64,000 bases of DNA from an uncultured Eubacteriales bacterium. GTDB lineage: Bacteria > Bacillota > Clostridia > Lachnospirales > Lachnospiraceae. Position numbers and translations under genes: made by a program. The stretch covers positions 1-64,000 of the forward strand of contig OMXJ01000012.1 of NCBI GenBank assembly GCA_900315015.1, in the 5' to 3' direction. Below are positions 53,762 through 62,976 of this stretch, piece after piece; position 1 is the stretch's first letter, and each line of letters begins with the position of its first letter. The notes beneath the pieces were generated by a model, which was given only the letters and a program-made list of their open reading frames with translations, did not search any database and had not been told where the DNA came from.

Positions 53762-54949
53762 TCAAATTCCAAACACCATTCCGAGTAAGCCTCCAAGTAA
53801 AAGTACTACTACCGGAACAATATATTTTCTTGGGTGATGCCACAGATCAGTTTCATTTTCCCACTTTGTAATCGGGCAGTAGTATTCAAGTGCGGTAGCA
53901 ACTATTGTTCCAATGACAGCAAGAATAACTCCAAGCGTAATCACCCTTGCATCTACTGAAGAATACTTAATATTCCAGCTTACAAGAAATACTGTATAAG
54001 CAGTGCAAATATACGTAAAAATAAATGCTCCATAAGGTAAAAGGAAGGTCTTTCCCCCTCCTGGAAGAGTACGTATTCCCTTTTCAAGGTCTTTATCACA
54101 GGAAACGAGAATATAAAGCGGTGTATTTACAGAAAGAATAGCAAAGCCTATATATATGAAGTACTTTGTAATCTCCTTATCTGGCAATGCATCTGTAAGT
54201 ACAAAAGGAATTGCCACTGCAAGTACCAACAGTACTGCGGAATTAACGAGATAGTTCTTATGTGAAAAAAGATATCTAAAAAGATAAGTCCATACCAGGT
54301 TATGCTTATGACTTCTTCTCTTTCCTGCATTAGCCCCGCGTGAAACTGCTGCATCATAAAAGATATAGCCATCAGCACCATTAAGTATTAGAAGTGATAA
54401 GAGCACTACAATTCCAAAAAATCCCATCATCACAAAAGCGTTCATTTCACCAAAGCTCTCACGGAGAACAAATATACTTCCGATCAAAAGTGCAATCAGA
54501 ATAAAGGATACTGCTCTAAGCTTTTTATTAGCATAAACTGCTGCGCAAAGGCATACTGCAGAACCCCCCGCAAGTACAGCGCAGATGAGCACCTTCATAT
54601 CAAGCTTATTTATTGAAAAAATAAGTGCCCAGAGCATCATTGTTCTAGTTAATAAGACATAAAGGCCAGTAGCAGAAATGTATGAAAATATCAGACTCTT
54701 ATCTGAAAAAGGCATCATTACCATGTGTCTATGCTGCTCTAAGGCATCCTTTGAATTTAAAGCAGTAACCATAATTCCAAAGGTAAAAGCAAAGCTGCTA
54801 AAATAAATAATGAAAGGAGCTACATAAAGACTTATGTCAGCGGACTTCATCCCGGTAAAGTAAACTCCCGCGATAAAAAGATTCTTTAACAGTCTCTCAT
54901 ATTTGCTACCAAACAGCTTTTTACCGAATGCATTAAATATCATCTTCAT
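53762..54949 (-). CDS. ABC transporter permease, unknown substrate
   Basis: A polytopic membrane protein of 395 residues with about ten hydrophobic segments and a short cytoplasmic N-terminus. No family beyond ABC-2-like permease is recognised. Its ATG overlaps the preceding ATPase gene by 17 bases and has GGGAGG nine bases upstream inside that gene, so the two are translationally coupled and form one transporter. A neighbouring Agr-like two-component system suggests control of peptide or antibiotic export. Confidence 0.78.
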   Translation of the reverse strand: MKMIFNAFGKKLFGSKYERLLKNLFIAGVYFTGMKSADISLYVAPFIIYFSSFAFTFGIMVTALNSKDALEQHRHMVMMPFSDKSLIFSYISATGLYVLLTRTMMLWALIFSINKLDMKVLICAVLAGGSAVCLCAAVYANKKLRAVSFILIALLIGSIFVLRESFGEMNAFVMMGFFGIVVLLSLLILNGADGYIFYDAAVSRGANAGKRRSHKHNLVWTYLFRYLFSHKNYLVNSAVLLVLAVAIPFVLTDALPDKEITKYFIYIGFAILSVNTPLYILVSCDKDLEKGIRTLPGGGKTFLLPYGAFIFTYICTAYTVFLVSWNIKYSSVDARVITLGVILAVIGTIVATALEYYCPITKWENETDLWHHPRKYIVPVVVLLLGGLLGMVFGI

Positions 54950-55643
54950 ATTGAAGTGCCTCCCTGATTACCTCTGGCTTAATTTCATCTCCCAAAAAGC
55001 TTTTTGAAATTCTTCCGTTTTCTAAAACAAGAACTCTATCTGATGTAAGAGTAATGCTCTCTAGAATGTGGGATGAAAATAATAAGGTTCCATATTTCTT
55101 ATAGTCTGCAATTTGTTTATATAAAAATTCTGTGCTCTGAAAATCCAGGCCATTTACCGGCTCATCTAAAAGAAGTATTTCCGGCCTTAGTGCAAAGCCT
55201 GTGATAAGGAAAGCCTTCTTTTGATTTCCCGTTGAAAGATCCTTTAAAAGCGTATTTTCATACTTTTCAAAGTGAAAGCCAGCAACCAGCTCATTAACGC
55301 CTTCAAGTTTCTTTTTGTAAGCACCGCTTACATAGGTCAGGTACTCTCTAAAGGTAAAATACTGAAATGCTCTATCCTCAGCAAAGACAATGTATCTGTC
55401 CTTTTTAAAGGAATTCTTTCTAAAATCAAAGTCTTTTCCCTTATATTTCTTATCACTTACTTCAAAGCCTTTCAAAAGCCCTGTAAGTACCTTAAGGAAG
55501 GTTGTCTTTCCTGCTCCGTTCAATCCAATAAGGCCCACAACCTCATTTTCATATAAATCAAGAGAAAAATCCTTAAGGATTTTATTATCCTGATTATACC
55601 ACGCCTTTAATCCGTTTATTTCAAGTATTTTCGAAGTATTCAT
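54933..55643 (-). CDS. ABC transporter ATP-binding protein
   Basis: A 236-residue ATPase: Walker A GLNGAGKTTFL, Q-loop region FAEDRAFQYFTFREYL, signature LSTGNQKKAFL, Walker B ILLLDEPVNGLD and the switch His in LLFSSHILESI. The order and the tail (ILESITLTSDRVLVLENGRI) fit the BcrA/drug and bacteriocin exporter type. AGGGGAAAG precedes the ATG. It partners the overlapping permease. Confidence 0.9.
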   Translation of the reverse strand: MNTSKILEINGLKAWYNQDNKILKDFSLDLYENEVVGLIGLNGAGKTTFLKVLTGLLKGFEVSDKKYKGKDFDFRKNSFKKDRYIVFAEDRAFQYFTFREYLTYVSGAYKKKLEGVNELVAGFHFEKYENTLLKDLSTGNQKKAFLITGFALRPEILLLDEPVNGLDFQSTEFLYKQIADYKKYGTLLFSSHILESITLTSDRVLVLENGRISKSFLGDEIKPEVIREALQYEDDI

Positions 55644-55667
55644 ATCTCTTTCCCCTGTTCCTTTTTT

Positions 55668-55730
55668 CTTTGCCTTTGCTTTATATCTTTGCCTTTGCTT
55701 TATACCTTTGCCTTTACTTTTTTCTTTGCC
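55668..55730. repeat. 19-bp tandem repeat, about three copies
   Basis: CTTTGCCTTTGCTTTATAT at 55668, a one-base variant at 55687 and a diverged copy at 55706. It fills the gap between the small membrane protein and the ABC ATPase. Confidence 0.85.
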
Positions 55731-55757
55731 TTTTCCCTGACCCTATGCGAAGTTTTC

Positions 55758-55943
55758 TTAATTTTCTTTACCTCTTCCTTTATTTTCCTTTTCCCTCTTT
55801 ACTATCATAATTCCTGAAGCTAAATATGCTATTCCTAATACAATAGCAAATATCATGTTGCTGCCCTTTCCTGCAATTAATCCATAAACGCTTCCTGCCG
55901 CAAGTATAGCTCCAATAACCAATCTTGTAATTCCATGTCTCAT
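55758..55943 (-). CDS. Small two-helix membrane protein
   Basis: A 61-residue protein with two hydrophobic segments (LVIGAILAAGSVYGLIAG and MIFAIVLGIAYLASGIMIV) and a basic, Lys-rich C-terminus. AAAAGGAG at good spacing before the ATG supports real expression. It lies upstream of the ABC transporter and downstream of the two-component genes on the same strand. It could be an accessory subunit; the hydrophobic pair makes it unlike a processed signal peptide. Function unknown. Confidence 0.7.
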   Translation of the reverse strand: MRHGITRLVIGAILAAGSVYGLIAGKGSNMIFAIVLGIAYLASGIMIVKREKENKGRGKEN

Positions 55944-56147
55944 ATTTTTATTCTCCTTTTCTTCAAAGTTTTATTTTCTGTATCTCTTTGATGATGCAAT
56001 TTTACAATAAAAAAACCATTCGTGCGTAAATGTCCACGAATGGTAATTTTTTGTCCGTAAATTTCATTTTTCCCTTTTAATTTCAAGAACAACTATATAT
56101 TCAATTATATTCAGACTGCCTTAAGCTAAATCTAACTATTTAGCCCC

Positions 56148-57431
56148 TTAAAACGATAGTGTAACAACCGAAGTAAATAAGTCTCCCTTGAAGCTAGAAT
56201 TAAGAACACCGTCGTATTTAGCCGCTGCTGCCTTAGCGCTCTTTATTCCAAAGCCGTGGAGGCCTCCGTCCTTTTTGCTTGTCTTATATACACCGTCTTC
56301 CTCTACCGGCATGACTTCATAGGTATTTTCAATCTTAATTACCAGCATCTGCTGGATTCTCCTAATAAGAAGCCTCATTTTCCTCTTCTCTTTATTCTCT
56401 ACCTTAGAGCAGGCCTCGATGGCATTATCCAAAAGATTAGCAAGGATAGCGCAAAGATCACTGCTCTTTATGTTTGTATTACGAGGAAATTCGACCTCTA
56501 TGGTAAAGGCTATCTGCTTTTCTTCTGCAAGCTTTTTCTTGCTGCTTATCAAATAATCAACCGTTTCATCACCTGTCCAGACGCCGACCGTGAGGGTACT
56601 TCCACTTCCAGTCAGCTCATCAAGATAGCTTAGAGCCTCATCGCTGTTTCCTTTTATAAGAAAATTTCTAAGAACACCGCAATGATTTCTAAAATCATGG
56701 AACAGCTTAGCGTTGTTCTCATAGCTGCGGCTAAGCGACTGATATTCCCTCTCAAGGATCATCGCTTCATTTTCCTTCGTCCTTGCAATTTCCTTCTCTG
56801 CATCATACTGCCTGCGCATCTGGAACACCAAAATCGACACAAGAATGAAGATTGCATAGTACTGCAGTGAGAAAATCTCATCATTATCTATGCCAGTGGC
56901 TCCATTTGAAGTAATAAAATTAATGGCTGCCATTGCTAAAATAGCAAAGACGCTTCCTGCTCTCATAAGGAACTTGTTGGATACCTTCTTAAGAGCGAAC
57001 AATAAAAAGAGCGCTGCCATAATAATAACTGCTCCCGCTAAATTTACGTAGCTTCCTTTAGCCTCAAGCATCTTATAGCACGCCGCATCCTTTGTCAAAA
57101 TCACAAAGCCAAGGGCTAAGAGCTTTGTAAAAAGCACGGTCACAAATTCATAACTAATAGCCAAAAAAAGACTAAGTCTTCTGTCCGCTCCCCTAAAGAC
57201 CATGCTTCCAATGCATACGCAAAGAGCCTCGGCAAAGCAAATTACAGCATATTTATCAGCCGACATATCTACGTTAAAAACAAAAAAAGAAACTGCAAGG
57301 CAGACAATAAATCCAAGTGCAATTTCTTTCTTATTTATTTTACATTTAGAAAGCGCCCTAGCGTTCACCAAGGCTCCACCGCAAATATGAAGAAACATAG
57401 TAATTGCTGTAATAATCATTACTAATTTCAT
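56148..57431 (-). CDS. GHKL-type (AgrC-like) sensor histidine kinase
   Basis: A 427-residue sensor from the ATG at 57431 (GGGGAG upstream). About six membrane helices occupy the first 200 residues. A coiled linker follows, then the phosphoacceptor segment KLFHDFRNHCGVLRNFL with its His. The ATPase domain has the N box ILANLLDNAIEACSKVE and the G box GLHGFGIKSA. This order is that of Agr/quorum-type kinases. It overlaps the response regulator by four bases (ATGA). The stimulus is unknown; a peptide is a reasonable guess. Confidence 0.9.
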   Translation of the reverse strand: MKLVMIITAITMFLHICGGALVNARALSKCKINKKEIALGFIVCLAVSFFVFNVDMSADKYAVICFAEALCVCIGSMVFRGADRRLSLFLAISYEFVTVLFTKLLALGFVILTKDAACYKMLEAKGSYVNLAGAVIIMAALFLLFALKKVSNKFLMRAGSVFAILAMAAINFITSNGATGIDNDEIFSLQYYAIFILVSILVFQMRRQYDAEKEIARTKENEAMILEREYQSLSRSYENNAKLFHDFRNHCGVLRNFLIKGNSDEALSYLDELTGSGSTLTVGVWTGDETVDYLISSKKKLAEEKQIAFTIEVEFPRNTNIKSSDLCAILANLLDNAIEACSKVENKEKRKMRLLIRRIQQMLVIKIENTYEVMPVEEDGVYKTSKKDGGLHGFGIKSAKAAAAKYDGVLNSSFKGDLFTSVVTLSF

Positions 57432-58150
57432 CCTAAATGCTCCCCCCAATATAAATTAATCTTATCTTTGACCTCCTGCAGATGGGATCTGCTGATTGGA
57501 AGATGAAGTCCATTTTTCATAACAGCCTCGCCGTCCTTCACCTGCATTACGTGAATAATATTAACAATGCAACCTCTATCCGTAAAAATGAATTCCTCTG
57601 CAGCAAGCTCATCAAATACCTGCTGAAGACTTTTTCTGACCTTAGTACTTTCCTCACCAAAAAATATCTCAGCATTCTTTCCATCTCTTTGAATATAAAG
57701 AATATCCCTATAAGGAATCTTCTCAAGTCTGCTACTTGTTGAAATGGTATAGACCTTGCCACCTTCAAGCGAAAGCAGGCGGATCGCATCTGATACAGCA
57801 AGAGGAAGCTTTTCCTTTCGTCTATCCTTTGGAACATATCTAAATATTGAAAGCTCAAAAGCATCTATTGCAAATTCAATGTGAGAGGTAATGAAAATGA
57901 TCTTGACATTAGGGAGAAAGGGCTTTACCTTACCGGCCACATCCATGCCGCTAAAACCCGGCATCTCAATATCAAGCAGAATAAGGTCGTAGTAAAATCC
58001 ATCCTCAGTTATATCGTATAGAATATTATCTGAAGAAGTGTAGGTAATAATCTCGCCGGTCTCACTATTAGACTTAAGACAGTATTCTACAACTGTCTTA
58101 TGACTTTCAACCATCTCCTTCTCATCATCACAAATCGCAATACGTAACAT
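57428..58150 (-). CDS. LytTR-family response regulator (AgrA-like)
   Basis: A 240-residue regulator. The receiver domain has acidic residues in ICDDEKEM and the phosphorylated Asp in YDLILLDIEMPGFSGMD; IIFITSH and the Lys of YVPKDRR complete the site. The C-terminal LytTR DNA-binding domain starts near IPYRDILYIQRDGKNAEIFF and ends with the typical LPISRSHLQEVKDKI. It is first in the pair with the kinase. The downstream ABC transporter is the obvious candidate target. Confidence 0.92.
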   Translation of the reverse strand: MLRIAICDDEKEMVESHKTVVEYCLKSNSETGEIITYTSSDNILYDITEDGFYYDLILLDIEMPGFSGMDVAGKVKPFLPNVKIIFITSHIEFAIDAFELSIFRYVPKDRRKEKLPLAVSDAIRLLSLEGGKVYTISTSSRLEKIPYRDILYIQRDGKNAEIFFGEESTKVRKSLQQVFDELAAEEFIFTDRGCIVNIIHVMQVKDGEAVMKNGLHLPISRSHLQEVKDKINLYWGEHLG

Positions 58151-58174
58151 ACACCTACTCCTACTCCACTTTTA

Positions 58175-59149
58175 TCAATCAAAATAGCCTGGATTGCTAG
58201 AGAGCCTGCGAACTAAAGCTTTAGGAAGCTTATCATAGATTCTACCAAGCTTATAGCCAAAAAGTTTAGCCGCACTCTTCACCCCAAGATCAACTATGCC
58301 CATAAAGGCTCTCTGACCTAAAAGGTACTTTATAGTTGAAAAAACAAGCTTTGCGCCCTCCTTAGCAGGTGGCACCTCATCAAAGACCTCATGGTACTGC
58401 TTATGAGATACTCCAAGGTCAAAATAACGCTTAAAATACTGCTTTCCAGTATAGTTATGAGAATGCACTACCTTACAATCGGCTGCATAGTAAACACTAT
58501 ATCCCTTCTTAAGAAGAGCCGCGCAAAGAAGTGAATCCTCTAGGAAGATAGTCTTCTTAACAAAGCCGCCCACCTCAAGATAAGCCTTCTTATCGTAAAT
58601 AGCACAGACATTTGAGAAGAAATAGGTCTTAATACCAAGAGTCTCTAAATCCTTAAGGCTCTTCTTTCTGCATTCAGCGGGATAGTTGAAAAGCCTTGTA
58701 TAGCCTTCAACAATGTCAGCATTAACAGCAGGAAGCTGCCTTGCATAGGCTGCAACAGGAACCTCCTCGTTGGTAATATTACCAGTGAGCTTATGAAGCA
58801 TTTTTTCTATAAGGTAATTATCTGCCGGCACAGCATCCTGAGTCATAAAGAGCATGTAATCAGCCTTTGAAAGCTCTGCCGCACGCCTTCTTGTGCCACC
58901 GTGATCAAATTCCTTCTGAGGCACATCAACAATGCGGATATCGACCTTCTTTGTCATATAAGGCTTATTATTTCTCAAATTTCTTCTGATTCTGTTTTTT
59001 AAGGACTGTGCATCGAGAAAGGTATTTTCCGGCACAGTATTCATCAAAATCACAGAATCAGGTAAAATACTCTGATTCAAAAGGCTCAGCATAAGCTTGT
59101 CGAACTTTTTATCCGGCTTATATACCGGAATAATAACGTCAACGCTCAT
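58175..59149 (-). CDS. Family 2 glycosyltransferase (rhamnosyltransferase-like)
   Basis: A 324-residue GT-A enzyme: VDVIIPVYKPDKKFDKLMLSLLNQS at the start, DVPQKEFDHGGTRRRAAELSKADYMLFMTQDAVPAD (nucleotide-sugar and metal region), and FLEDSLLCAALLKKGYSVYYAADCKVVHSHNYT. The closest known type is the rhamnosyltransferase group. AAAGGAG precedes the ATG. It lies near a Wzz/kinase gene, in line with polysaccharide synthesis, though prfC lies between them. Confidence 0.88.
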   Translation of the reverse strand: MSVDVIIPVYKPDKKFDKLMLSLLNQSILPDSVILMNTVPENTFLDAQSLKNRIRRNLRNNKPYMTKKVDIRIVDVPQKEFDHGGTRRRAAELSKADYMLFMTQDAVPADNYLIEKMLHKLTGNITNEEVPVAAYARQLPAVNADIVEGYTRLFNYPAECRKKSLKDLETLGIKTYFFSNVCAIYDKKAYLEVGGFVKKTIFLEDSLLCAALLKKGYSVYYAADCKVVHSHNYTGKQYFKRYFDLGVSHKQYHEVFDEVPPAKEGAKLVFSTIKYLLGQRAFMGIVDLGVKSAAKLFGYKLGRIYDKLPKALVRRLSSNPGYFD

Positions 59150-59164
59150 ATTAATCTCCTTTGA

Positions 59165-60766
59165 TTAATTTCTACCAAATTCGCTAAGAATAAGGCCTTC
59201 GTTTCTATCAAGCACTGTCTTAACACTCCACTCATGAATAAATACAAGCAGAGGCTTATCATGCATATCCTTAACTCTCTTACAATCGCTTGTAAGGTTA
59301 AGTCTTGAAGCGTAAAGATCCATATCCTCTTCCTTATTCTCGATCCAGCGGATATGCTCGTATGGAAGCGGATCTAAACGGATTTCAACACCATACTCAC
59401 TCTCTAGGCGGTACTTTAAAACATCAAACTGAAGCACACCAACAGCACCAACAACAACCTCACCGAGACCGCCGCTGAATTCCTTAAAGAGCTGGATGGC
59501 ACCTTCCTGTGCAATCTGAGTAACGCCCTTTACGAACTGCTTACGCTTCATGGAATCTACAAGACGAAGACTTGCAAAGTGTTCAGGAGCGAAGGTAGGC
59601 ATACCGCCGAATCTGAACTTATCAGGAAGCGTTGTGATGGTATCACCGATTGAGAAAATACCTGGATCAAATACACCGATAACGTCGCCTGCATAGGCCT
59701 CATCAATGACCTTACGCTCATTAGCCATAAGCTCCTGAGGCTGAAGAAGACGCATCTTCTTATCACCCTGCACATGATAAACTTCCTTTTCTGCATCGAA
59801 CTTACCTGAGCAGATTCTCATGAAAGCAATTCTATCACGGTGATTCTTATTCATATTAGCCTGAATCTTAAAGATGAAGGCTGAGAACTTATTATCAATA
59901 GGATCGATCAATCCCTGGTCTGACTCTCTTGGAAGAGGACTTTCAGTCATCTTAAGGAAATGCTCAAGGAAGGTTGAAACACCAAAGTTATTTAAAGCAG
60001 AGCCAAAGAATACAGGAGTAAGCTTACCGGCACGAACAGTATCCATGTCGAACTCACTAGAAGCTCCGTCAATGAGCTCGATTTCCTCAGCAAGCTTTTC
60101 ATGAGCCTCTTTACCTAAAACTTCATCTGTCTTAGGATCGCCCAATTCTACTAATGTAGTATCAACCATCTTCATGCCGAAATTAGCGGCTGTAAACTTA
60201 AGGATTTTCTTTGTATCTCTATCATAAACGCCCTGGAACTCTCTACCTGAACCGATAGGCCAGTTGATAGGATAAGTAGCAATGCCAAGAATGCTCTCGA
60301 TCTGATCTAAGAGTTCGAAGGTATCTCTAGCATCACGGTCCATCTTATTTATAAAAGTGAAAATAGGAATGTGACGAAGAACGCAGACCTTAAAGAGCTT
60401 GATTGTCTGCGCCTCAACACCGTTTGCAGCATCGATGATCATAACTGCAGCATCTGCTGCCATAAGGGTTCTATAGGTATCCTCTGAGAAGTCCTGATGG
60501 CCCGGGGTATCAAGAATATTGATGCAATAGCCCTCATAATTGAACTGCATAACTGAACTGGTTACTGAAATACCACGCTTCTTTTCGATTTCCATCCAGT
60601 CAGAAACTGCATGCTTATCAGTCTTCTTGCCCTTAACAGAACCTGCTGTATTAATGGCTCCTCCGTAAAGAAGAAGCTTTTCTGTCAGTGTTGTCTTACC
60701 AGCATCCGGGTGAGAGATGATGGCAAAGGTACGTCTCTTTTCTATTTCCTGTCTTAAATTATCCAT
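59165..60766 (-). CDS. prfC: Peptide chain release factor 3
   Basis: The GTPase that recycles RF1/RF2 from ribosomes. It has 533 residues from the ATG at 60766 (MDNLRQEIEKRRTFAIISHPDAGKTTLTEKLLLYGGAI); a longer in-frame start has no ribosome site. G motifs: ISHPDAGKTT, DTPGHQDFSEDTYR, INKMDRD. It is distinguished from EF-G by its length and by the KGKKTDKHAVSDWMEIEKKRGISVTSS switch region. The leader contains a 23-bp minisatellite. Confidence 0.96.
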   Translation of the reverse strand: MDNLRQEIEKRRTFAIISHPDAGKTTLTEKLLLYGGAINTAGSVKGKKTDKHAVSDWMEIEKKRGISVTSSVMQFNYEGYCINILDTPGHQDFSEDTYRTLMAADAAVMIIDAANGVEAQTIKLFKVCVLRHIPIFTFINKMDRDARDTFELLDQIESILGIATYPINWPIGSGREFQGVYDRDTKKILKFTAANFGMKMVDTTLVELGDPKTDEVLGKEAHEKLAEEIELIDGASSEFDMDTVRAGKLTPVFFGSALNNFGVSTFLEHFLKMTESPLPRESDQGLIDPIDNKFSAFIFKIQANMNKNHRDRIAFMRICSGKFDAEKEVYHVQGDKKMRLLQPQELMANERKVIDEAYAGDVIGVFDPGIFSIGDTITTLPDKFRFGGMPTFAPEHFASLRLVDSMKRKQFVKGVTQIAQEGAIQLFKEFSGGLGEVVVGAVGVLQFDVLKYRLESEYGVEIRLDPLPYEHIRWIENKEEDMDLYASRLNLTSDCKRVKDMHDKPLLVFIHEWSVKTVLDRNEGLILSEFGRN

Positions 60767-60865
60767 TTTTCTTATCTCTTTCTTTATTAAAAAATCAAAT
60801 TCAGCCGTTACATTATAAAACACTTTTGCATTTTTTGTCAACACCTTATGTTTTTCGTATTTACT

Positions 60866-60970
60866 GCTTAATGCTTTCCCGATTTAGTGCTTTATGCTTT
60901 CACGATTTAGCGCTTAATGCTTTCACGATTTAGTACTTTATGCTTTCCCGATTTAGCACTTAATGCTTTC
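60866..60970. repeat. 23-bp minisatellite, 4.5 copies
   Basis: Units start at 60866, 60889, 60912 and 60935, with a partial at 60958. The consensus is GCTTAATGCTTTCCCGATTT plus AGT. TTAA/TTTA and CCC/CAC variants alternate between units. It lies 100 bases upstream of prfC. There are no spacers between the units. Confidence 0.92.
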
Positions 60971-61020
60971 TACATTAAAAACTTTATGTTTTTATGGGAA
61001 TACCTAATTACAAACCAAAC

Positions 61021-61050
61021 AATACCCATGAGCCTAAGCCCATGGGTATT
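61021..61050. terminator. Possible bidirectional terminator after the Wzz/kinase gene
   Basis: AATACCCATG (61021-61030) / CATGGGTATT (61041-61050), ten-base loop. T-rich sequence on both sides is only moderate. Confidence 0.55.
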
Positions 61051-61125
61051 TAGCTTTATTATTTTAAGATTTAGAAGCTGCTCTTTTCTCAGTCCTTCTT
61101 TTTTCTTATTTAATTACTTCCTGCT

Positions 61126-62733
61126 TTAAGACTTTTTATCAGTAGCCTTTTCCTGCTCTTTTTTAGCCGCTAAAGCTTCCTCAGCCTTCTTCTCGTTATT
61201 GTTACCATAACCATAGCCATACCTGTAACCGTACTTATAACCGTACTTGTAACCATACTTATAGCCATACTTCTTGTAGCCGTAGCCAGTAGAAGAACCA
61301 GCAACCGCATTAAGGATAACACCAAGCACATTTACGTTTGAAAGCTTAGCACCCTCAAGCGCATGCTTGATATCATAGCTTGTTGTTCCCTCGAACTCAG
61401 CAACAAGAACGATGCCGGCAATAGAATCTGAAAGGCCATAAACATCTGAAACCATGTTTACAGGTGGTGTATCAATAAGGATAACAGTGTACTGCTCTGA
61501 AGCCTCTGTAATAAGATTCTTAAGAGCCTCTGATGCAAGAATTTCTGAAGGGTTTGGAGGAATTGTACCAGCTGTAAGAAGATCTACGAAGCCATCACAA
61601 TCCTTATCCTTATAAACTGCCTTATGAACAACTGCATCAAACTTCTTCTGCTTTGAAACGATATTTGAAAGACCCGAGTCATTCTTTATATTATAAATCT
61701 TATGCTGAACCGGCTTACGAAGGTCACCATCTATAAGAAGAACCTTTTCATTAGCCATTGCCATTGCGATAGCAATGTTAGTTGTGGTAGAAGACTTACC
61801 CTCACTTGGGTTAGCTGAGGTAACAGCTATTACCTTCTTGCCCTGAGTTGCAACAGCAAACATAATGTTTGTTCTGATTGACTTAAAGGACTCTACTACG
61901 CTAAATGGAATCTCCTTATTAAGAATAGTTTCAAAACTAAAATTATTTTTTTTCGAAGGATCGACATTTCTCCTCTTTTTCTTATCCTTCTTTGTACCAT
62001 AGTCCATGACCTCACCAAGGACTGAAAGACCGAACTTCTTATTAATATCTTCAGCATCCCTAAAGGTATTATCCGTGATAGTACGGATAACAATGGCAGC
62101 TGCCACTAAAATGAAACCGATAAGGAAGCCCATGATTGTATATCTGCTTACGCTAGGACCAGACTTTACAGTAGCTGGAACTGCTGCACCGATAATTTCA
62201 ACCGAACCTGCACCAACTATTCTTATAAGATAATCAGGTGCAACATCAGCAAATATATTACTTATTTCTGCTGAAAGCTTTGCATCAGGTGTTGTTGCTG
62301 AAACCTTAAGAACCTCAGTATTATCTACAGCACCCATGGAAACATAGTTTAAAATAGAACCGGTTGTTGGGCATCCATTCTCATCAAGAGCAAAATAACG
62401 CTTTAAATAATCTCTCTCATGATTTTCTGCAAGAGTTTCTGCAACCTCGCCTACAACTACCGGATCCTTTAAGATAACTATGTAAGTCATAACAAGTGAC
62501 TTAGATGCATTAAGGTCAGACGTAGTAACTGAAGAAACCGTCTCTGTACTATTTAAATTCTTTACATACATTCTAATAGAAGAAGTAAAGGTTTCTGGTA
62601 AATAAAACTTAGCATAGCTAAAGCCTATCGCTGCGCAAAGAACTGCAACTATGGTAAGCATCCACCATTTTCTGAGCAAAGCCCAAAATAGTTCTAGTAA
62701 ATCAATCTCAACTTCATCTTTCTGCTGTTCCAT
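61126..62733 (-). CDS. Fused Wzz-type polysaccharide co-polymerase and tyrosine autokinase
   Basis: A 535-residue BY-kinase. Residues 1 to about 210 are the Wzz domain with helices WWMLTIVAVLCAAIGFSYAKF and YTIMGFLIGFILVAAAIVI around an extracellular region. The kinase follows: Walker A TSANPSEGKSSTTTNIA, Walker A' VLLIDGDLRKP and Walker B YTVILIDTPPV. The C-terminus has a remarkable run of about 14 tyrosines in YGYK repeats (autophosphorylation cluster), then a Lys/Glu-rich tail. In most Firmicutes the two parts are separate proteins. It controls exopolysaccharide chain length and export. Confidence 0.92.
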   Translation of the reverse strand: MEQQKDEVEIDLLELFWALLRKWWMLTIVAVLCAAIGFSYAKFYLPETFTSSIRMYVKNLNSTETVSSVTTSDLNASKSLVMTYIVILKDPVVVGEVAETLAENHERDYLKRYFALDENGCPTTGSILNYVSMGAVDNTEVLKVSATTPDAKLSAEISNIFADVAPDYLIRIVGAGSVEIIGAAVPATVKSGPSVSRYTIMGFLIGFILVAAAIVIRTITDNTFRDAEDINKKFGLSVLGEVMDYGTKKDKKKRRNVDPSKKNNFSFETILNKEIPFSVVESFKSIRTNIMFAVATQGKKVIAVTSANPSEGKSSTTTNIAIAMAMANEKVLLIDGDLRKPVQHKIYNIKNDSGLSNIVSKQKKFDAVVHKAVYKDKDCDGFVDLLTAGTIPPNPSEILASEALKNLITEASEQYTVILIDTPPVNMVSDVYGLSDSIAGIVLVAEFEGTTSYDIKHALEGAKLSNVNVLGVILNAVAGSSTGYGYKKYGYKYGYKYGYKYGYRYGYGYGNNNEKKAEEALAAKKEQEKATDKKS

Positions 62734-62889
62734 CAGTAAATGCCCTTTCTAATAACAATTCTAAACATTACATAACCCCGGGCATGCCAAAACGTTTATT
62801 TTGAATAACTATAACGTTTTCGAAAGAAAAATTCGTTAAAACATTCCATTTTTAATAACGAATTACCAACATACCCATACAGTCTAAAA

Positions 62890-62918
62890 TGATAATATGA
62901 AAAATCTAAAAAGTCAAT
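62890..62918 (-). promoter_or_regulatory. Promoter of the Wzz/kinase gene
   Basis: On the minus strand TTGACT (62913-62918), 17-base spacer, TATCAT (62890-62895), giving a leader of about 150 bases. The rest of the 62734-62976 gap shows nothing recognised. Confidence 0.6.
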
Positions 62919-62976
62919 AACCAATTTAGGCTTTTTATAGAAAAAAATAATTACGATTGAATTATTTCTTTATTTA

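Noticed and set aside
60866-60970. Possible CRISPR array (regular 23-bp repeats)
   Set aside because: The units abut with no spacers and vary between copies; no cas genes are present.
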